Shown here: positions 28,584-36,288 of the stretch, in pieces | Layout of the letters: the number at the start of each line of letters is the position of its first letter | How positions within the stretch are numbered: the first letter of the stretch is position 1 | DNA from: a virus | IMG/VR virus record: IMGVR_UViG_3300044655_000452 | Location: 1-39,884 of that record | Length of the DNA: 39,884 nucleotides | Direction: 5' to 3' (one strand) | The notes under the pieces: model-generated | Databases searched by the model: none | What the model was told of the DNA's origin: nothing | Seen by the model: the letters and a program-made list of their open reading frames with translations, nothing else | Position numbers and translations under genes: made by a program

Positions 28584-29566
28584 AGCCAGCACACATACTC
28601 TGAAGTGACACGACCTTTGATCGGGTCAACGAAATGCAGGCGTTGGCTTGGCTTACCGACAGCAGCGATGAACGTGCGGGCATACTCGTTGTGCGACTCA
28701 GGTGAACCTGTTACGAACACACGGCCACCGTTCGCCATCGTGAGCGCGGTAGGTGTATGGAAATGCCCCATGTAACAGTCATGGAATGATTCTACGACAC
28801 CGGTAGACCAGGCTGAAACCTTGCGCAGAATAGAGCCGAACGCCCCTATTTCGTCGCCGTGAACCAACAGCACATTGTAGTTGCCGATAGCAAATATCTG
28901 GTACCAGTCATCAGACATCTGCCATTTGACATGCTTGATGTCGGCACAGTTGTTTGACGCAATCTGGTAGGCGATGCGATCAATGTTGTCACCGGCAGGC
29001 ATGTCGCCTTTGCGCCCAAGCCGACCATGATTACCGAACTCGCACACCACTTTGACTGACTCAAAGTTTGTGGCAAGGGTACGGATAGATGACTCGATGA
29101 TGCGCACGACAGCAAACATTTGTTCGTACAGGTGCGCACCGATCTCGAACTGTTGGCCTGGGAATATGCCTACGCCTTCCACCATGTCGCCACCCAACAT
29201 GACTACACATTCTTTGACAGGATGGTGGGCGCGTTGAATGTCGGTGAGTTGTATCACTTTGCGAATCATGTCAGCGATACGGGTTTCTAGTACAGAGATG
29301 TCGTACGAGATGGTTTGTTTACCTGCCTGCCAGTCGGTCAAATGTACGAGGGCAACCTCAGGTTTGATTTTGCGTTTATCTTTCACCGGTAAGATAACTG
29401 TTGGGCGTGGTGTCGCCAACAAAGACAGACGTGCTGCTTCGAACACGGCTTCCACATAGTCTGCTGTCTTCAGTTTTGCTTTCGCTTCAGCTAACTGTGC
29501 TTTGCGTAAAGCGGTACGCAGGTCTATGATCTGCTGTTCGTAGTTCGCTTCGTCAGATATTTTCAT
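28580..29566 (-). CDS. Calcineurin-like metallophosphoesterase (328 aa)
   Basis: All family metal-ligand motifs are present in order: HLTDWQAGK near residue 75-83, GGDMVEG near 125-131, FGNHGR near 177-182, LLVHGDE and GHFHT towards the end. An N-terminal helical segment of about 50 residues precedes the domain. The fold includes Mre11/SbcD nucleases and phosphodiesterases. Next to exonuclease and annealing genes, DNA end processing is possible, but a cyclic-nucleotide or RNA substrate cannot be excluded. I choose the ATG at 29566 over one seven codons earlier (29587). It overlaps the upstream gene by 14 bases. Confidence 0.85.
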   Translation of the reverse strand: MKISDEANYEQQIIDLRTALRKAQLAEAKAKLKTADYVEAVFEAARLSLLATPRPTVILPVKDKRKIKPEVALVHLTDWQAGKQTISYDISVLETRIADMIRKVIQLTDIQRAHHPVKECVVMLGGDMVEGVGIFPGQQFEIGAHLYEQMFAVVRIIESSIRTLATNFESVKVVCEFGNHGRLGRKGDMPAGDNIDRIAYQIASNNCADIKHVKWQMSDDWYQIFAIGNYNVLLVHGDEIGAFGSILRKVSAWSTGVVESFHDCYMGHFHTPTALTMANGGRVFVTGSPESHNEYARTFIAAVGKPSQRLHFVDPIKGRVTSEYVCWL

Positions 29567-29780
29567 TGAACGTCTTTCGTAAAGCATTAAATGTGCTTAA
29601 CCCAATGACGTTGATGCCACGTTTAACCAACGCAGCATGAATAGCCCGACCACTAATTGACGAGTCTTTCATTGCTTTAACTAGATCCTTGAAATCTTCT
29701 TCACCTAAAGCTTTACGTAACTTGTACAGGCTGTCGTTCTCTATGTGTGCCGACTTCAACTCATCGTAGAAAGCACCCAC
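29553..29780 (-). CDS. Small helical protein (75 aa)
   Basis: The whole sequence is helical, MGAFYDELKSAHIENDSLYK, with a helix-turn-helix-like end: SSISGRAIHAALVKRGINVIGLSTFNALR. The spacing 'SGRAIHAALVKRGINVIGLSTF' resembles a DNA-binding helix pair, in which case it may be a small regulator. It starts with GTG, sharing the G with the previous stop (TAGTG). Support is from phasing and composition. Confidence 0.65.
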   Translation of the reverse strand: MGAFYDELKSAHIENDSLYKLRKALGEEDFKDLVKAMKDSSISGRAIHAALVKRGINVIGLSTFNALRKTFNENI

Positions 29781-30073
29781 TATTCTGCCGCCATGTTTAA
29801 GCAGGCGAGATAGCCGAGCGCATCCACGAGACTGTCGTGATGAATGATGTCGTGTTCAAGGTTCGTGCGAAGGCGGGCCAGTTTGACTGACACCATAAAC
29901 AGGATTGCTTCAGATACTTCCAACTCGATGCCGGTGAGAGTATAAAAAATGTCTGACACTTTACGGTAGTCGTCAGCTGGATGACCGTAATCGTTTTGTC
30001 TAGCACCGTTAACAAGGGTGTGTGCTTCTAAAAGAACTTCACTTCCGGCTGTTGGCTTTGTTTTGTTTGTCAT
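29780..30073 (-). CDS. DUF6378-like, MazG-type helical protein (97 aa)
   Basis: RQNDYGHPADDYRKVSDIFYT at about residues 25-45, EVSEAILFMVSVKLARL, then DSLVDALGYLACL match the DUF6378 group ('R..dYGhp..ny...a.iw....g.....dva..M...KlaRl.....Ds..DiaGYa..'). These small helical proteins resemble MazG-type nucleotide pyrophosphohydrolases and may act on nucleotides, though the activity is unproven. GGGGCC lies before the ATG, and the start is within the previous gene's end. Confidence 0.78.
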   Translation of the reverse strand: MTNKTKPTAGSEVLLEAHTLVNGARQNDYGHPADDYRKVSDIFYTLTGIELEVSEAILFMVSVKLARLRTNLEHDIIHHDSLVDALGYLACLNMAAE

Positions 30074-30212
30074 GTTTGGCCCCTTCGATAATGAGTTTGT
30101 CTAGTTTAGAAATAACATCCCACAGGTCGTCTTGTTCAGCGACCCCTGGATATACCTTACTTAGATACTTTCTTATCCGCCGTAACTCTAGTGTGGTCAA
30201 CTTTTCGCCCAT
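30039..30212 (-). CDS. Small basic protein overlapping both neighbours (57 aa)
   Basis: The protein begins MGEKLTTLELRRIRKYLSKVYPG, continues DDLWDVISKLDKLIIEGAKHDK and ends Lys/Asn/Arg-rich. An excellent ribosome site (GGAG and AAGGA) precedes the ATG at 30212. It overlaps the end of the holin-like gene by 56 bases and the start of the DUF6378-like gene by 35 bases. These overlaps are long for this genome, but the ribosome site and coherent amphipathic helices argue for it. Function is unknown. Confidence 0.6.
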   Translation of the reverse strand: MGEKLTTLELRRIRKYLSKVYPGVAEQDDLWDVISKLDKLIIEGAKHDKQNKANSRK

Positions 30213-30441
30213 TGTCAAGTCCTTCTTCTCCGTGTGACACTAGATGTTTTGTCAGTCGGGTGTCAACCTTATCCACTTTTGTTTCAACACGGCTCACACT
30301 ACGGTAAATATGTTGCAACATTCCTGTGACAACAGCATGATCTGACTTGTTTTCTTTGCGGAACACACTAATTATTGTGACGATCACTCCACCGACTGCT
30401 GTTACTACAGCCGAAAGAATTAACGCCCAACCGCCATCCAT
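30157..30441 (-). CDS. Holin-like single-pass membrane protein (94 aa)
   Basis: The protein starts MDGGWALILSAVVTAVGGVIVTIISVF, one transmembrane helix at residues about 5-27, followed by a charged helical cytoplasmic part (YRSVSRVETKVDKVDTRLTK) with coiled-coil character. This is the shape of one class of phage holins and of small lysis accessory proteins. It follows the M15 peptidase gene by 1 base, the classical endolysin-holin pair. I choose the ATG at 30441 because the domain starts there. Confidence 0.68.
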   Translation of the reverse strand: MDGGWALILSAVVTAVGGVIVTIISVFRKENKSDHAVVTGMLQHIYRSVSRVETKVDKVDTRLTKHLVSHGEEGLDNGRKVDHTRVTADKKVSK

Positions 30442-30442
30442 G

Positions 30443-30997
30443 TCATACGGCCTTGTGTGTGTCAACCCATGCTTGTACAGCAGGGGTAGGGCTATCACCG
30501 GTGACTAGTCGCAAATGCCACGGTTCGCTCGGTACAACTTCCCAAGAAAATCCGAAGTCTTTGACGTTTGCTATCAACCATTTGATTCGTGCTGGTTCGC
30601 CAGCGGAATGAACATCAACAGCCAAACCGAGATTATGGTTCGACTTCCCAGGGGTTGCCAACATCGCCATACCTTTTCGTAGATACCAAGTTTTACCTTC
30701 AAACGTTTTCGTTGACGCACCAGGAATCGGATCAAGCCGGTACCGTTGCAGAAACCCTGCCTTCTGTGACTCGTATGTGCGATACAGGTCGCCGGAACTA
30801 GTCGGTTTAAGAAGCACACCATCCAATGTGGCTTTCGTGACCATAGCGTTCCATGCGTCAGCGGCCCGCCAATGCAGTTTGCCGCCACCTTTGATTGGGC
30901 GTAACAAGTTCTCAGGTAGTTTCCCTGGCTCAACACCTTTCAGGTCGGCTGGCATAACGATAGGGACAATGTAATCCCACGCAACTTTCTTGGACAT
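30443..30997 (-). CDS. M15-type D-Ala-D-Ala peptidase, probable endolysin (184 aa)
   Basis: The zinc peptidase motif is visible as KSNHNLGLAVDVH at about residues 118-130 (His121, Asp128) and SEPWHLR with His161 and a preceding catalytic Glu158. R-Y segments upstream (YRTYESQKAGFLQRY) are typical of the VanY/endolysin fold. It should cleave peptide cross-links of the cell wall at the end of infection. No signal peptide, so release would need a holin, which the next gene and others nearby may supply. The start at 30997 follows a TGATG overlap with the upstream gene. Confidence 0.85.
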   Translation of the reverse strand: MSKKVAWDYIVPIVMPADLKGVEPGKLPENLLRPIKGGGKLHWRAADAWNAMVTKATLDGVLLKPTSSGDLYRTYESQKAGFLQRYRLDPIPGASTKTFEGKTWYLRKGMAMLATPGKSNHNLGLAVDVHSAGEPARIKWLIANVKDFGFSWEVVPSEPWHLRLVTGDSPTPAVQAWVDTHKAV

Positions 30998-31251
30998 CAA
31001 CAATCCCACTTTCGTAACGCCAACGCTTTACGTGTCGGTCTACCTTTAGAGTCTTTCATAGGGCCTGGCATACCACCCATTCTTGCACAGAACGATTTGC
31101 GTCGAGCCGCAGCTTTAGGTGATCGTTTCGCTTGCGCAGCAGACACAGGTGGTTTGAGGGTGCCACCTTTGTAAGAGGCTCGACCTTTAGCGTTCAACCC
31201 ACCGGTGGGGTCTTTGCCTTCTTTGCGTTGCCATGCCGCAGTTTTAGGCAT
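30997..31251 (-). CDS. DUF6321-like small basic phage protein (84 aa)
   Basis: KTAAWQRKEGKDPTGGLNAKGR at residues 3-24, YKGGTLKPP, then SFCARMGGMPGPMKDSKGRPT and KWDC at the end match the DUF6321 group seen in cyanophages and pelagiphages. The protein is strongly basic and is usually encoded among virion or lysis genes; function unknown. Start overlaps the preceding stop as TAATG. Confidence 0.8.
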   Translation of the reverse strand: MPKTAAWQRKEGKDPTGGLNAKGRASYKGGTLKPPVSAAQAKRSPKAAARRKSFCARMGGMPGPMKDSKGRPTRKALALRKWDC

Positions 31252-31409
31252 TACTTCTTTTTCTTAGCCGCGTTCATGTTGTCAACAAGGTTCGGGTATG
31301 GGCGACCAGCTTTCTTCGCTGATGCTTTCGCTGAAGCCTTTTGATTTTTGCTGAGTGGTGTAGATTTTTTCTTTGGGTTTTTTGTTTCCCAAACTGGTTT
31401 CTTTTTCAT
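31251..31409 (-). CDS. Small Lys-rich protein ending RPYPNLVDNM (52 aa)
   Basis: The first 35 residues are Lys/Ser/Ala-rich (KASAKASAKKAGRPYPNLVD), followed by NMNAAKKKK. The RPYPNLVDN motif recurs in small basic proteins of many environmental phages. It resembles the protein at 154-264 in composition. Its ATG overlaps the previous stop (TAATG). Function is unknown; nucleic-acid compaction in the virion is a guess. Confidence 0.75.
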   Translation of the reverse strand: MKKKPVWETKNPKKKSTPLSKNQKASAKASAKKAGRPYPNLVDNMNAAKKKK

Positions 31410-31654
31410 TACTTCTTTTTGGCTTTGGTTCCGAACGCTGCCGAGATTTCTTCTGATGTGAGTTCGCCGTCAACTGATGCGGCGGCAAGTTTCTGTACAA
31501 CACCGAACAAGGCTGTCAGGCCTGCGACACCAGCGGATTTAACTACGTCGACTCCGAGGATTGCGCCACCGGTGATGATCGGTAGGGCTGATGCGATGAA
31601 CAGCGATACGAGGCGTTGTGTAAGGTCTAAGGTTTTGGCAATCATGGAGTTCAT
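31409..31654 (-). CDS. Holin-like membrane protein (81 aa)
   Basis: Residues 15-65 contain two hydrophobic segments, LVSLFIASALPIITGGAILG and AGVAGLTALFGVVQ, and the C-terminus is Lys-rich (GTKAKKK). AAAAGGA before the ATG at 31654 supports this start over the longer frame. It is a reasonable holin or antiholin and lies close to the M15 peptidase. With the 55- and 94-residue membrane proteins there are three candidates in this group. Confidence 0.68.
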   Translation of the reverse strand: MNSMIAKTLDLTQRLVSLFIASALPIITGGAILGVDVVKSAGVAGLTALFGVVQKLAAASVDGELTSEEISAAFGTKAKKK

Positions 31655-31818
31655 TCTGGGTCCTTTTGTGTTAGGGATATCAACGAGTGTAGCACTATGC
31701 CGATACCTGTTAAGAGTAACGCCTGTCTTAAGGTAGGCCCTGACAAGGTGATTAGAACCATGCCGGTACCCACCCAGGTCCAAGTGTTATCCCTCACGTA
31801 GTTGATGATGTGTTTCAT
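31651..31818 (-). CDS. Small two-pass membrane protein (55 aa)
   Basis: Hydrophobic segments lie at residues about 13-28 (WTWVGTGMVLITLSG) and 33-50 (ALLLTGIGIVLHSLISL), with a basic N-terminus. It starts by a TAATG overlap after the PA14 protein and ends overlapping the next ATG (ATGA). A lysis accessory or holin partner is a fair guess by position. Confidence 0.68.
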   Translation of the reverse strand: MKHIINYVRDNTWTWVGTGMVLITLSGPTLRQALLLTGIGIVLHSLISLTQKDPE

Positions 31819-33410
31819 TATCTTCTGATCCTAGTAGGTGGGATTGCTGCGATGAGCGCACCTACAGCGACGAGGGTTCGGCGTTCACCGACGGGGATGT
31901 TTGAGCCTGTCGGTACATAGTTTTCGAATTGTGAACTGAAGATGTCAATAGTTTTTTCGAACGCTTCTTTGATTTCTGTTGGGGCTTCTTGGATGGCTTC
32001 GGTGAAGGCTTCTAGTTGGGTGTCGGATAGTTCTTCTACGACGATTTGTTCAAAGAGTTCTTCAGCCTGAGTTTCGGTGATGGCGGCTAGGACTTCGGGT
32101 GTTGACGCTATTTCGGTGGCTTGGTCTGAGGTGATGTCTGCGGCTAGGACTTGGGTGATGGCGGCAACAATTTGTTCAGGTGCGGCTTCGGTGAGGGTTT
32201 CTAGGATTTGTTCTACTTGTTTATCGGTGACAGGTTCATCTTCGATGACTTCTTCTAATACTTCTGCTACTTGTTCGTCGGTCACAAGTTCGGGTAGGGT
32301 GATGGGTGATGAATCCTGTACTTCTAATAGTGTTGTTTCTGATATATATTCCGGCAGCTCTGTTATGTCTGTTGGCTGTTCTGTTTCGTCAAGAACAGGC
32401 CCATCTTCGTAGTCGGGAAAAAATGTCTCAAGAATGGTTGTCTGAACAGGCAAAACAGGTTCTTCTACAGGACCGTCAGGATCGGTTATAAATGTTTCGG
32501 GTCCGGTTGTGGTTGTTGTCGCTTCTTCTAAAGGTTCGGTTATAAATGTTTCTGGTGCTGTGGTTTCGGGTAAGACAACTATGGTTTCGGGTACGGTTAT
32601 GGTGGTTATCGGTTGAGTCTCGATGGTGGGAATAGCAATCGTTGTCTGAGGGGGAGTGTATGGTGCAGAAGTTGTGGTCGTTGTTTGAATTGGGATGGTC
32701 GTCGTTGACGTTGTTGTTGTCGTTTGCGTGGTTGTTGGTGCAAGAGTTGTCGAAGTCGTTGTGGTCGTTTCTTGTGGAAGGGTTGTTGTAGATGAAGTCG
32801 TGGATGTGGTTGAAGTTGTTGTTGTTGTTTCTGGCAACGTGCTTGTGGTTGTCGTGGTCGTGGTTGTTGTTGTGGTGGTTGGGCTACTACTAGTAGTGAA
32901 CGCGGAGTCGGGGATCATTTCCCAGCCTTGACCGTTGATGTTCCAGGCAAGCATTATGCAGGTGCCGCCACCATTCTCGTACATCCACAGTTCTAAAGGT
33001 TGGCTGCCTGCGTCTAGTTGTAGTGGACCTGATTCGGTTGCTGAACATCCTTGGTCATACCAAACACCGAACGTGTTGCCGTCAATAGTTATCTCACCGC
33101 CGTCATCTGACGCCAACCAGAACTCAATCGTGTTGTGTTCAGGGATGTCTATGTAGCCTGTTATGTGAACCATGAACAGGTCGCCTGTGCAGTTCTCGTA
33201 TGGTTCACCGTCATAGGAACGGTTGATGTTGTTCTCTGTCTCTGTACCGCAGACAGGATATTCGTTAGTCGACTGGACTGGTGGTATTGCGTCGACGGTG
33301 TAGTAGGTTGTTGCTAAACCTGGTGTCGGTTCAGCGTTGGCGTTCTGTGGTATTAACGCAAACAGGATTGCTGGTAGCGGTATAAGCCACCTAGTTAGAT
33401 TGCGACCCAC
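31818..33410 (-). CDS. Secreted PA14-domain protein with Thr-rich mucin-like stalk and C-terminal anchor (530 aa)
   Basis: Residues 1-26 form a Sec signal peptide (LIPLPAILFALIPQNANA then EPTP). Residues about 27-172 resemble a PA14 beta-sandwich, a carbohydrate-binding module: GYIDIPEHNTIEFWLASDDG, then ITIDG. A stalk of nearly pure Thr with Ser/Pro/Glu spans about 173-260, followed by an acidic, repeat-containing region (TDEQVAEVLEEV, TDKQVEQILETL, SDTQLEAFTEAI) and a C-terminal hydrophobic stretch with Arg tail (RTLVAVGALIAAIPPTRIRR). It looks like a bacterial surface adhesin rather than a virion protein. It starts with GTG and lies between fibre and lysis genes. Thr tracts of this sort are typical of Acidimicrobiia proteins. 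Confidence 0.75.
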   Translation of the reverse strand: MGRNLTRWLIPLPAILFALIPQNANAEPTPGLATTYYTVDAIPPVQSTNEYPVCGTETENNINRSYDGEPYENCTGDLFMVHITGYIDIPEHNTIEFWLASDDGGEITIDGNTFGVWYDQGCSATESGPLQLDAGSQPLELWMYENGGGTCIMLAWNINGQGWEMIPDSAFTTSSSPTTTTTTTTTTTTSTLPETTTTTSTTSTTSSTTTLPQETTTTTSTTLAPTTTQTTTTTSTTTIPIQTTTTTSAPYTPPQTTIAIPTIETQPITTITVPETIVVLPETTAPETFITEPLEEATTTTTGPETFITDPDGPVEEPVLPVQTTILETFFPDYEDGPVLDETEQPTDITELPEYISETTLLEVQDSSPITLPELVTDEQVAEVLEEVIEDEPVTDKQVEQILETLTEAAPEQIVAAITQVLAADITSDQATEIASTPEVLAAITETQAEELFEQIVVEELSDTQLEAFTEAIQEAPTEIKEAFEKTIDIFSSQFENYVPTGSNIPVGERRTLVAVGALIAAIPPTRIRR

Positions 33411-33751
33411 TCAAGTTCTTCTTCGTTCCAAGAGTACTCGCCTTCAGGCTTTGGTGTTGGTGGTTGCCAATCATGGTTGCTGTCCAAAGCCCACGAAGGA
33501 TACGGTTGTGGTGCTACGAACACATCGGCAGCCGAATCGTAGGTGTATCCGATGCCAGCGTATTGTTTGCGAAAGTTTCCGTTGTATGAAACTTGTTTCC
33601 ATACGCCATCAAACTTTAGGGTGTTAGCAATGAACGCACGACCAGCAGCGCAAGTGTCAGGGAATGTCAATGTCGGTTCACCGCAGACATCGTTGCTAAT
33701 AACGATTCCGTTTGTTACCAGATTGTTTTCTATTTTTACGAAATGTGCCAT
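33395..33751 (-). CDS. Conserved phage fibre-associated protein (118 aa)
   Basis: MAHFVKIENNLVTNGIVISN, then VSYNGNFRKQYAGIGYTYD, APQPYPSWALDSNHDWQPP and a C-terminal YSWNEEELEW form a pattern I know from cyanophages, pelagiphages and others ('f..id...V..vivv.N', 'tSYN.nfR..yA.iGytYd', 'F..pqPypSW.L', 'W.P..P'). It is normally encoded beside tail fibre genes and may be a small fibre subunit. TAGGAGAAAAACTT before the ATG. Confidence 0.82.
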   Translation of the reverse strand: MAHFVKIENNLVTNGIVISNDVCGEPTLTFPDTCAAGRAFIANTLKFDGVWKQVSYNGNFRKQYAGIGYTYDSAADVFVAPQPYPSWALDSNHDWQPPTPKPEGEYSWNEEELEWVAI

Positions 33752-33762
33752 AAGTTTTTCTC

Positions 33763-34683
33763 CTAAAATGTAATTGTTCCGCTACCCGTGAACGAGTAGA
33801 TTCTGTATCCGCCTGAAGTTGTTACTGTAGGCGAACCTGTTGTTGTTTGGGCTAAAGCGTATGAGTCTGAGTATCTAAGGATTACGATTCCGCTACCGCC
33901 AGCACCACCAGCAAAAGCAGGACTGGTAAGCGTTGATGAACCACCACCACCGCCACCCGAATTTGCTGTGCCAGCAACGCCAACCGTATTTCCACTACTG
34001 CCGTTACCGCCACCACCTGTGCCACCACTCCCACCAGTTGTATTACCGCCACCGCCACCACCACCAGCGTATGAAACCGAACTGCCCGTAATGCTAACTG
34101 CTACGCCTGCACCACCAGCAGAACCAACTAGATTAGTTGCCAAATTACTGCCAGCAGCACCTGCACCACCGCCACCACTAGCCTCTTGACCACCAGATTG
34201 TGCGCCTTTAGTGCCACCAGCAAAACCTTGATTAGCAGTTCCTGAACCTTGAGCGGTTGTTGCGCTTGAACCACCACCACCACCAGACCCACCGCTTAAA
34301 CCTTGTTCGTTATATTTTCCACCACCACCACCGCCAGTTGATGTAATTGTTGCAAACGACGAATCGCTACCATTTGTTCCTGTATTAGTTGATGCACCTG
34401 TTCCGCCTGCACCGATTACGATTGTGTAGGTTGTGTTTGGGGTAATACCTAATGCCGTTTCTAAAGAACCGCCACCACCTGTTGCTGTAACACTTGAACG
34501 CAAACCACCTGCACCACCGCCACCGCCAGCAGTATCTTGAACTTGAGAACCACCACCCGAACCACCGCCAGCAACAACAAGATAATCAACCGTAGGAGTA
34601 ACACCCAAAGTCGTAGCAGAAACCACAACCTGCGAAGAAACATAACCCAAAGAACGACGAGAACGGTCAGAGTAAGCAGACAT
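33763..34683 (-). CDS. Glycine-rich fibre/adhesin protein, paralogue 1 (306 aa)
   Basis: From residue about 32 (VDYLVVAGGGSGGG) the protein is a Gly-rich domain with many GGGGG blocks, ending in a compact strand region (TTTGSPTVTTSGGYRIYSFT then GSGTITF). Poly-glycine segments of this style form a polyglycine-II bundle in some phage adhesins, where the loops bind the host receptor. It is a tandem duplicate of the 283-residue gene upstream; the last 26 residues are almost identical while the DNA differs at many third positions. TGATG overlap at the start. Confidence 0.82.
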   Translation of the reverse strand: MSAYSDRSRRSLGYVSSQVVVSATTLGVTPTVDYLVVAGGGSGGGSQVQDTAGGGGGAGGLRSSVTATGGGGSLETALGITPNTTYTIVIGAGGTGASTNTGTNGSDSSFATITSTGGGGGGKYNEQGLSGGSGGGGGSSATTAQGSGTANQGFAGGTKGAQSGGQEASGGGGAGAAGSNLATNLVGSAGGAGVAVSITGSSVSYAGGGGGGGNTTGGSGGTGGGGNGSSGNTVGVAGTANSGGGGGGSSTLTSPAFAGGAGGSGIVILRYSDSYALAQTTTGSPTVTTSGGYRIYSFTGSGTITF

Positions 34684-35534
34684 CAGAAAGTAATCGTTCC
34701 CGAACCAGTAAAACTGTAGATTCGATATCCGCCCGAAGTTGTTACAGTCGGTGAACCTGTCGTGGTCGCTTCTCGTGCAGTAGATACTGTTCGCACAATA
34801 ACAATACCTGAACCGCCAGCACCACCAGCCTCGCTTGTGCTTCCACGACCACCACCACCGCCACCGCCCGTGTTGGCTGTGCCTGCTACAACTGCTGTAG
34901 GGGCATCATTATCGCCACCAGCACCACCACCGCCAGCACCACCAGCACCAGAAGCCGCACCGCCGCCGCCGCCACCGCCAGCATAAGTTACAGATGAACC
35001 AGAAATTGAAGTTGCGACACCCGCACCGCCAGTAGCAGTATTACCAGCAACACCAGCCGCACCTGCACCGCCACCCCCACCGCCGCTGTCACTGCCGCCG
35101 TTACCGCCAGCAAAACCTTGATTTGCTGTACCAGCCGCACCAGTACCTAAACTGAAACCACCCCCGCCACCACCTGAACCACCAATAGCAGCCGCATTTG
35201 TACCATCACCACGACCACCACCAGTCGAAGTAATAGTACTGAAAACGCTGTCGGAACCATTCGTGTTAGATGCACCGCCAGTACCAACAGTTACGGTGTA
35301 ACTTGTGCCTGGCACAAGAAATAACGCAGTTTCTAAATCACCACCGCGACCTGTTGCGGTAACTGTGCTACGCAAACCACCAGCACCGCCACCGCCACCG
35401 TTTTCTACACTAATCGCACCGTTACCGCCACCGCCACCACCTGCGACAACGAGGTAATCAACCACAACCTCATTAGCGGGTGTTGGCAGAATCGTGTAAG
35501 CCGAAACATATCCACCATCACGGCGAGAACCCAC
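34683..35534 (-). CDS. Glycine-rich fibre/adhesin protein, paralogue 2 (283 aa)
   Basis: The layout matches the downstream copy: a short N-terminus, VDYLVVAGGGGGG at about 25-37, a long Gly-rich domain with GGGG runs broken by short variable segments, and a conserved C-terminal TTGSPTVTTSGGYRIYSFTG. It starts at a GTG 3 bases after the stop of the 82-residue gene. Two paralogues could make a mixed fibre or serve two receptors. Role in host binding is inferred from similarity of style to known glycine-rich adhesins. Confidence 0.8.
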   Translation of the reverse strand: MGSRRDGGYVSAYTILPTPANEVVVDYLVVAGGGGGGNGAISVENGGGGGAGGLRSTVTATGRGGDLETALFLVPGTSYTVTVGTGGASNTNGSDSVFSTITSTGGGRGDGTNAAAIGGSGGGGGGFSLGTGAAGTANQGFAGGNGGSDSGGGGGGAGAAGVAGNTATGGAGVATSISGSSVTYAGGGGGGGAASGAGGAGGGGAGGDNDAPTAVVAGTANTGGGGGGGRGSTSEAGGAGGSGIVIVRTVSTAREATTTGSPTVTTSGGYRIYSFTGSGTITF

Positions 35535-35537
35535 GAC

Positions 35538-35786
35538 TTAGCCCAGTAACGCTTGTGCTTCGTCTGCTGTCAAACCAAGTTTATCCAACACCGATTGACG
35601 GGCAGCCTGCTTCAATGATGTTTCGTTAGCAATTTCTGTTTGCACTTCTGCCCACAAATTATCAAGGGTTGCTTTGCTTGGCTTCGGAGAATCTGATAGC
35701 CAAGTTAAACCGTCATAGTTGTCGCCGTCTAATGTCCATTGTTTGCCTGCGTAACGGCTTGTCAAAATTGCTGCGTAGTCGCTCAT
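35538..35786 (-). CDS. XkdW-like / fibre-associated small protein (82 aa)
   Basis: YAAILTSRYAGKQWTLDGDNYD at residues 4-25, then LTWLSDSPKPSKATLDNLW and LGLTADEAQALLG form the pattern of XkdW-type proteins ('Ya.iL..rY.gk.wtldgd.yd.l.W.d...Kpt...L...w'). These lie next to tail fibre genes and are thought to help fibre assembly or form a fibre part. ATGA overlap with the upstream gene. Confidence 0.75.
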   Translation of the reverse strand: MSDYAAILTSRYAGKQWTLDGDNYDGLTWLSDSPKPSKATLDNLWAEVQTEIANETSLKQAARQSVLDKLGLTADEAQALLG

Positions 35787-36286
35787 ACGATTACTTCCAT
35801 AACTGTAATAGTTGATGATGTTCGCATATACGCAACATTATCGGTGTCGGTCGGACTTCGGTTAATAGTCCAAGTTCCCGAACCTGCAACCATTTTACCT
35901 TGAATTTTGTATGTTGTCGCAGATGTTGTCGCAGGACTATCCAAATAAATGCCTGCACTATTACGATTACTGCCAGTTGATGCGTCTAATTCAACATAGC
36001 CAATACTGCGGCTACCAGCCGTATCACCACTACCAATGACTGTTGCACCTCGCAAAAGTTGCAAAGCAACAGAACCTTGAGCAGACACACCCGAACCATT
36101 TACGATTGACATAACTAAAATTTTGTTTGAAGATGAAGTCGGCGTAATAGTTACGCTTAAACCTGTAATATCTGCATAACTTGTGCTACTTGAAGTAAAA
36201 GTATCTGATTTGAATGCTTGTACAACCTGAATAATTCCTTTAGGAATCGGAACTGCTTGAACAATTTGGCTAGAAGTATAAGCCAT
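35783..36286 (-). CDS. Tail fibre or tail surface protein (167 aa)
   Basis: The protein is beta-rich: IVQAVPIPKGIIQVVQAFKS, then YADITGLSVTITPTSSSNKILVM at about 36-58, VALQLLRGATVIG and a Thr/Ser C-terminal half. The 'vqvv....t.......y.dtglsvtITPtSasskIlv' block is very common in fibre-type proteins of environmental phages. I choose the ATG at 36286, 2 bases after the previous stop, over an opening 13 codons up. ATGA overlap with the 82-residue gene. Confidence 0.75.
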   Translation of the reverse strand: MAYTSSQIVQAVPIPKGIIQVVQAFKSDTFTSSSTSYADITGLSVTITPTSSSNKILVMSIVNGSGVSAQGSVALQLLRGATVIGSGDTAGSRSIGYVELDASTGSNRNSAGIYLDSPATTSATTYKIQGKMVAGSGTWTINRSPTDTDNVAYMRTSSTITVMEVIV

Positions 36287-36288
36287 AA

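Noticed and set aside
32695-32931. Val-rich plus-strand frame
   Set aside because: It is the antisense reading of the Thr-tract (ACN/NGT repeats) of the PA14 protein.
33968-34986. Pro-rich plus-strand frames opposite the glycine-rich genes
   Set aside because: Gly codons read as Pro/Ala on the opposite strand. No ribosome sites.
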